Below are positions 7,716 through 11,335 of a DNA stretch of 11,335 bases, in pieces. Position numbers and translations under genes: made by a program. The notes beneath the pieces are model-generated. The model saw only the letters and a list, made by a program, of their open reading frames with translations, had not been told where the DNA came from and made no database searches. Position 1 is the stretch's first letter. The number at the start of each line of letters is the position of its first letter. This DNA is from an uncultured Collinsella sp. (GTDB lineage: Bacteria; Actinomycetota; Coriobacteriia; Coriobacteriales; Coriobacteriaceae). Location of the stretch: assembly GCA_900551305.1 (NCBI GenBank), contig URVK01000030.1:1-11335 (forward strand), given 5' to 3'.

Positions 7716-7729
7716 GCGAATGGGCGGGC

Positions 7730-9883
7730 TTACTGAACTTTGCTGGCGAACTCGAGGTATTGCATGCGCTGCAGCTTGTCGATCGTCGAGGTGTATGGGC
7801 TGTCTTCAGATTCCAAGTTGTAGCGCAGCCCGTCGGCACCGAGATAGCCGGCGACATTGATGGTGGGCACATCTGACCTTGTTGCAAGCAGGGCCTTTTG
7901 ATAGTCGGTGAGCGGGGCGCCGATCTTATTAAGGGTAATGGCTGCAATCTCGTTTGCCCCGACGGTGTCGTAGACGTTGAGCTTGGTATTGCCGGCGATT
8001 TCATAGTTAGCCCAGACGAAATAGGTTGACTGATAGACACGGAAAGCGTGGCTTGCCGTATCTTCCTGAGGGTACAGCTCGTCGTTGAGAGTCGTTGCGG
8101 CGCTCGGCTGATGGTCGCCAAAAAAGACAAGAACAACCGGTCTGCCGATATTGCGGAGCTCGTTGATAAAGTACTCGAGGTCCCGGTCGGATGCGTTGAT
8201 GCAGGTGAGATAGGTGTTGAGCGCGCTATTGGCGCCCTCGCTGGCTCCCTCGACCCAATAGTTTGTCAGCTCTTCGGCGGGAACGGTGCCATAGTCGTAG
8301 CCGCCGTGATTTTGCATCGTGACGTCAAAGATGAACTGCGGCGCTTCGTCGGTTCTAAGCAGGTCGAGTATCTTGTCGTAGATGGCGTAGTCGCATACGC
8401 CGGCATGGTAACAGGGCGCACCTTCGAAATCGCCGATTGAAAGAAAGTCTCCAAAGCCCAGCTGCTGATAGATCTTATCTCGATGGTAGTTGACGGGGTT
8501 TTGCGGGTGCATAGCGGTAGCGGTATACCCAAGCTCTTTAAGGTCCTTTGCCAGGCTGTTGACGCCATTCATCTGATACAGCTGATAGGGGATCTTGCCT
8601 AATCCGACAAAGGCCGTTGTCGCTCCGGTCAAAAATTCGAATTCGGAGTTTGCCGTTCCGCCACCGGTGACCGAAGCGAGCATGGTGCCGCGAACAAGTG
8701 TGTCGGGAAGCGAGTTGTAGAATGCGGGGCCGGTGTACCCGGCCGCCTGGAGCTGCTCAAAGCACGAAAGGTCGCTAAAACTCTCGTTCATGACGGCAAC
8801 AATCGTCGGCTTGATTTCATTGAACTGGGCAACGGCAGCCGCGCGCTGCTCGCTCGAGCCATACGTGCTGTCGTAGGCGGCGGCGAGCTCCTGCTCGATG
8901 CTCTGCGCCTCATCGGGCGTATAGCCTTCGGGCTTCTCAATGGGCAACTCGTTGACCATTTCGGTGAACGAAGTGATAAAACCCTGAGACGTATATGTGG
9001 TGATGGGCTGCCAACGGTCAAATCCAAAATCCAGCGCCTGCTCCAAGTCGATGCTGGAAAAGCCTGAGAGCCCCACAACGGTCACTAGCAGAAAAGCGCA
9101 GAGGTTAGCGGCGATTGCGGGGAAGACATGGGTGGGCGTACGGAGCTTTCGCGGTCGGATAAGCGAAAGAAGCCCCAGGGAAATCTCCAGCAGGGCGAGA
9201 GAGGTTACGATTCCGGCGGTAAAGGTAAACTCGTATCCCTCGCTCACTTCCATTGCGGTGCCAAGGGCCAAGATATCGCTTGGCAGGATGGCTTCGCCTT
9301 TAAACGTTATGACGAAGTGCTCGGCAATGCCAAGGATGCAACAGGCGACGGGCACGAGGGCCATGACGCCTCCATGACGCTGTCCCAGCAAATAAAGGGA
9401 GAGCAGAACCGTCGCGAGCAGCCCGACGGAAAACCCGAATGAGTTGGCGGGAATGCGATAGAACGTTTCGTTACAGGCAATTTCGAGCGAAACGAACGAG
9501 AGCGCTGAAACAGCGGCGATGACAAGGATGTCACGGCAAATACAGGCAACCGTTCCCGTCGCAAGATCGGTTTGGTCGATAAGTCCCGAAACCAAGGGCT
9601 CGACAAGAAGTATGACGGCGGTAGCACCGAGCGCCGAATAAGAAAGGACCCATAGGGAATTGTCCTCATTTACGAGCAATTGATTCGTAATCCATGCAGC
9701 TACTATGCCGAGCGGGATGAGGAGCGTCGCGCACCAAAAGACGCGGGCAATGGGCGGCTTTTCATTGTGTTTGATTGAAAAATACACGCGCACGACGACG
9801 GTGGCCACGATAAGGACGGCGATGAATATGGGCAGATTGGCCATGTCGCTCGAAGTGATTTCAAGGGGGATATCTTCGGTCAT
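7730..9883 (-). CDS. LTA synthase/sulfatase-family membrane phosphoglycerol transferase-like protein
   Basis: Members of this family (LtaS/OpgB-like, alkaline phosphatase superfamily) transfer glycerol-phosphate from phosphatidylglycerol onto envelope polymers, working outside the membrane. The 717-residue protein has about eight hydrophobic segments (roughly 17-35, 47-66, 77-97, 112-133, 147-167, 171-190, 221-243, 254-276). An LPSDILAL segment at 200-207 follows the sixth. The extracellular sulfatase fold starts near 355. Expected metal and catalytic residues are visible: Glu367 in VMNESFSD, nucleophile Thr410 in GGGTANSEFEFLTG, His526 in MQNHGGYD, and Asp590-His591 in FFGDHQPS. The ATG at 9883 is preceded by AGAGGA seven bases away; an in-frame ATG at 9958 has no SD and would cross the upstream inverted repeat. 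It is a single-gene unit divergent from uvrA. The exact polymer made cannot be told from sequence. Confidence 0.88.
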   Translation of the reverse strand: MTEDIPLEITSSDMANLPIFIAVLIVATVVVRVYFSIKHNEKPPIARVFWCATLLIPLGIVAAWITNQLLVNEDNSLWVLSYSALGATAVILLVEPLVSGLIDQTDLATGTVACICRDILVIAAVSALSFVSLEIACNETFYRIPANSFGFSVGLLATVLLSLYLLGQRHGGVMALVPVACCILGIAEHFVITFKGEAILPSDILALGTAMEVSEGYEFTFTAGIVTSLALLEISLGLLSLIRPRKLRTPTHVFPAIAANLCAFLLVTVVGLSGFSSIDLEQALDFGFDRWQPITTYTSQGFITSFTEMVNELPIEKPEGYTPDEAQSIEQELAAAYDSTYGSSEQRAAAVAQFNEIKPTIVAVMNESFSDLSCFEQLQAAGYTGPAFYNSLPDTLVRGTMLASVTGGGTANSEFEFLTGATTAFVGLGKIPYQLYQMNGVNSLAKDLKELGYTATAMHPQNPVNYHRDKIYQQLGFGDFLSIGDFEGAPCYHAGVCDYAIYDKILDLLRTDEAPQFIFDVTMQNHGGYDYGTVPAEELTNYWVEGASEGANSALNTYLTCINASDRDLEYFINELRNIGRPVVLVFFGDHQPSAATTLNDELYPQEDTASHAFRVYQSTYFVWANYEIAGNTKLNVYDTVGANEIAAITLNKIGAPLTDYQKALLATRSDVPTINVAGYLGADGLRYNLESEDSPYTSTIDKLQRMQYLEFASKVQ

Positions 9884-9895
9884 GGACGTTCCTCT

Positions 9896-9933
9896 GTTAC
9901 AGCAAATTAAGTTCAGTAGTAGATTACTGTAAC
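9896..9933. repeat. Inverted repeat GTTACAG...CTGTAAC upstream of the LTA-synthase gene
   Basis: GTTACAG at 9896-9902 and its exact reverse complement CTGTAAC at 9927-9933 flank a 24-base AT-rich interval. An inner pair, CAGTA (9914-9918) and TACTG (9925-9929), could form an alternative hairpin. The repeat ends 12 bases before the start codon at 9883 and spans the SD-proximal leader or promoter. It could be an operator or an mRNA hairpin. I do not recognise a known regulator site. Confidence 0.5.
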
Positions 9934-10001
9934 CTTTCCACGGCATTTCGAGAAACAAAGCACCCGATACGCAAAGCTAAAGGTCTGCGAATCTTGTATT
10001 A

Positions 10002-10015
10002 CGAACATCTGTGCG
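10002..10015. promoter_or_regulatory. Candidate LexA (SOS) box upstream of uvrA
   Basis: CGAACATCTGTGCG fits the Gram-positive/actinobacterial LexA pattern CGAAC-N4-GTTCG with one mismatch in the palindromic arms. It lies 61 bases upstream of the uvrA ATG. uvrA is a classical SOS gene in many bacteria, so both position and sequence fit. LexA of this organism is not in the window, so its site preference is assumed. Confidence 0.6.
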
Positions 10016-10027
10016 CGTCGAGTGCGC

Positions 10028-10071
10028 TAAACTCATCGACAGTATGATTCGATGCAATAGGAGGCAAGGAG
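10028..10071 (+). promoter_or_regulatory. uvrA promoter region and double Shine-Dalgarno
   Basis: Two -10-like hexamers are present: TAAACT at 10028-10033, whose -35 region would lie inside the candidate LexA box, and the better match TATGAT at 10043-10048, with no clear -35. Downstream are two SD-like motifs, AGGAGG at 10059-10064 and AAGGAG at 10066-10071; the second is five bases before the ATG and is the likely functional one. Confidence 0.4.
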
Positions 10072-10076
10072 CTTCC

Positions 10077-11335
10077 ATGTCTGATTCTTCTATCGTTATT
10101 CGCGGCGCTCGTGAGCACAACCTCCGTGATATCGATGTTTCCATTCCGCGTGACCAACTCGTGGTCATTACCGGTCTTTCTGGCTCGGGCAAGAGTTCGC
10201 TGGCATTTGACACTATCTATGCCGAGGGCCAGCGTCGATACGTCGAGAGCCTTTCGAGCTATGCGCGCCAGTTCTTGGGCCAGATGGACAAACCCGACTT
10301 GGATTCAATCGACGGCCTTTCGCCGGCGGTGTCGATCGACCAAAAGACGACGTCTAAAAACCCTCGCTCGACGGTTGGCACCGTAACCGAGATTTATGAC
10401 TATCTGCGCCTGCTGTTCGCCCGTGTGGGCACCCCGCACTGTCCCGAATGCGGCCGCGTCATTGAGCGTCAGACGACCGACCAGGTTGCCGACAAGGTCT
10501 TGGCGGCGGGGGGGCCAGAGAGTTCGTTTGTGCTGGCACCGGTGGTGCGCGGGCGAAAAGGCGAGTACACCAAACTGTTTGAGGACCTTCGCGCCGAGGG
10601 CTTTAGCCGCGTGCGTGTCGACGGTGAAGTGCGTTCGCTCGACGATCCGATCGATCTGGACAAGAAGTTCAAGCACGATATCGAGGTCGTAGTCGATCGC
10701 ATCGTGATCCGTGAGAACTCTCTGGGCCGTATCGCCGAGTCTGTTGAGCAGGCGACCGCGCTGGCTCACGGCAATGTAAACGTGTACATGCTGCCCGATC
10801 GTGATGCTCCCGAGGGGACCGAGGGCGAGCTGCTGGAGTATTCGTTGGCCTTGGCGTGCCCGGAGCATGGTCACTCCATTGACGATCTTCAGCCGCGTGA
10901 TTTTTCGTTCAACGCTCCCTATGGCGCATGTCCTGAGTGCGACGGCCTGGGCTTTAAGAAAACCGTTGATGCCGAGGCGTTGATCGAGGACCCCTCGAAG
11001 TCCATTGCCGACGGAGTCTTTGGTAGCCTGTTTGGCAACTCGAACTACTATCCGCAGATTTTTGCTGCGGTCTGCAAACACTTTAAGGTGAGCACCGATA
11101 CGCCGTGGGAGGACTTGCCCCCTCGCGTGCGTCGTGCATTCTTGGATGGCCTGGGCGATACGAAGATCTCGGTCGACTACCAAAAGCTCGACGGACGTCG
11201 CAGCCAGTGGGATACCAAGTTTTCGGGCGTTCGCAACATCCTGTACGAACGCTATACCGAGACGACGAACGAGAACACCAAGGCGCGCCTGGAGAAGTAC
11301 ATTCGCGAGGAGCCGTGCTCGAGCTGCCACGGCGC
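10077..11335 (+). CDS. uvrA: Excinuclease ABC subunit UvrA (N-terminal part, runs off the window)
   Basis: UvrA is the dimeric ABC-type ATPase that finds bulky DNA damage and loads UvrB. The open frame from ATG 10077 continues past the window end, giving 419 complete codons of an expected 940 or more. Walker A GLSGSGKS is at 33-40, followed by [15 protein letters not shown] at 53-67 and the conserved [19 protein letters not shown] at 80-98 and [14 protein letters not shown] at 99-112. An HCPECG pair is at 121-126, then the UvrB-binding region. The first zinc module has Cys261 and Cys285-x2-Cys288, but the position usually held by the second cysteine is His264 (CPEH). [18 protein letters not shown] at about 276-293 is typical. 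The start is set by AAGGAG at 10066-10071. The gene is divergent from the LTA-synthase-like gene and is probably SOS-regulated. Confidence 0.97.
   Translation, partial: MSDSSIVIRGAREHNLRDIDVSIPRDQLVVITGLSGSGKSSLAFDTIYAEGQRRYVESLSSYARQFLGQMDKPDLDSIDGLSPAVSIDQKTTSKNPRSTVGTVTEIYDYLRLLFARVGTPHCPECGRVIERQTTDQVADKVLAAGGPESSFVLAPVVRGRKGEYTKLFEDLRAEGFSRVRVDGEVRSLDDPIDLDKKFKHDIEVVVDRIVIRENSLGRIAESVEQATALAHGNVNVYMLPDRDAPEGTEGELLEYSLALACPEHGHSIDDLQPRDFSFNAPYGACPECDGLGFKKTVDAEALIEDPSKSIADGVFGSLFGNSNYYPQIFAAVCKHFKVSTDTPWEDLPPRVRRAFLDGLGDTKISVDYQKLDGRRSQWDTKFSGVRNILYERYTETTNENTKARLEKYIREEPCSSCHG

Noticed and set aside
9884..9958. Upstream ATG for the LTA-synthase-like gene at 9958
   Set aside because: It has no SD, and the added residues run through the inverted repeat region. 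The ATG at 9883 has an SD and leads into the first membrane segment.
10305..11330. 341-codon open frame on the minus strand
   Set aside because: It lies wholly antisense to uvrA, which is unmistakable. The long open frame is a by-product of GC-biased third codon positions, and its protein resembles no family.
1..11335. Mobile element, CRISPR array, toxin-antitoxin or defence system
   Set aside because: No transposase, integrase, regularly spaced repeats, small paired genes or nuclease cassettes were seen. Every gene but the broken flavoenzyme is a housekeeping or envelope gene in a tight arrangement.

Overview
The window looks like ordinary chromosome from a moderately high-GC actinobacterium. 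Protein style and gene order point to the class Coriobacteriia, most likely Collinsella; this is inference, since no rRNA or marker search was possible. The order coaE - (small gene) - uvrB - (several genes) - uvrA resembles the actinobacterial neighbourhood known from Mycobacterium tuberculosis (rpsA, coaE, uvrB, uvrA between Rv1630 and Rv1638). The gene whose last codons and terminator open the window may therefore be rpsA.

Layout. (1) 1-64: tail of an upstream gene and a strong intrinsic terminator. (2) 191-3698, plus strand: coaE (dephospho-CoA kinase), a membrane-anchored GH23 lytic transglycosylase overlapping coaE by 8 bases, and uvrB. A 15-bp terminator hairpin at 3702-3742 closes this unit and faces the convergent genes. 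(3) 7584-3762, minus strand: an operon of mrp (Fe-S carrier P-loop ATPase), an HI0933-family flavoprotein starting with GTG directly after the mrp stop, and a COG2509-type FAD-dependent oxidoreductase broken by a one-base frameshift near 4380. An intrinsic terminator sits between the two flavoprotein genes. (4) 9883-7730, minus strand: a large LTA-synthase/sulfatase-family membrane protein with about eight membrane segments. (5) 9884-10076: a divergent intergenic region with a candidate LexA (SOS) box in front of uvrA and an inverted repeat in front of the LTA-synthase gene. (6) 10077 to the window end, plus strand: the first 419 codons of uvrA.

How the genes work together. UvrB and UvrA are two parts of the UvrABC nucleotide excision repair system. 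They are separated here by two minus-strand units, and only uvrA shows a recognisable SOS-box-like site. The Mrp/flavoprotein operon suggests a link between Fe-S cluster handling and flavin redox chemistry, but the substrates cannot be read from the sequence. The transglycosylase and the LTA-synthase-like enzyme act on the cell envelope.

I found no CRISPR array, tRNA, rRNA, insertion sequence, prophage or defence system, and no gap between genes longer than 300 bases. I see no convincing new multi-gene system. The points worth checking are the precise one-base lesion in the COG2509 gene, the terminator abutting that gene's ribosome binding site, the putative SOS box, and the inverted repeat between the divergent genes.
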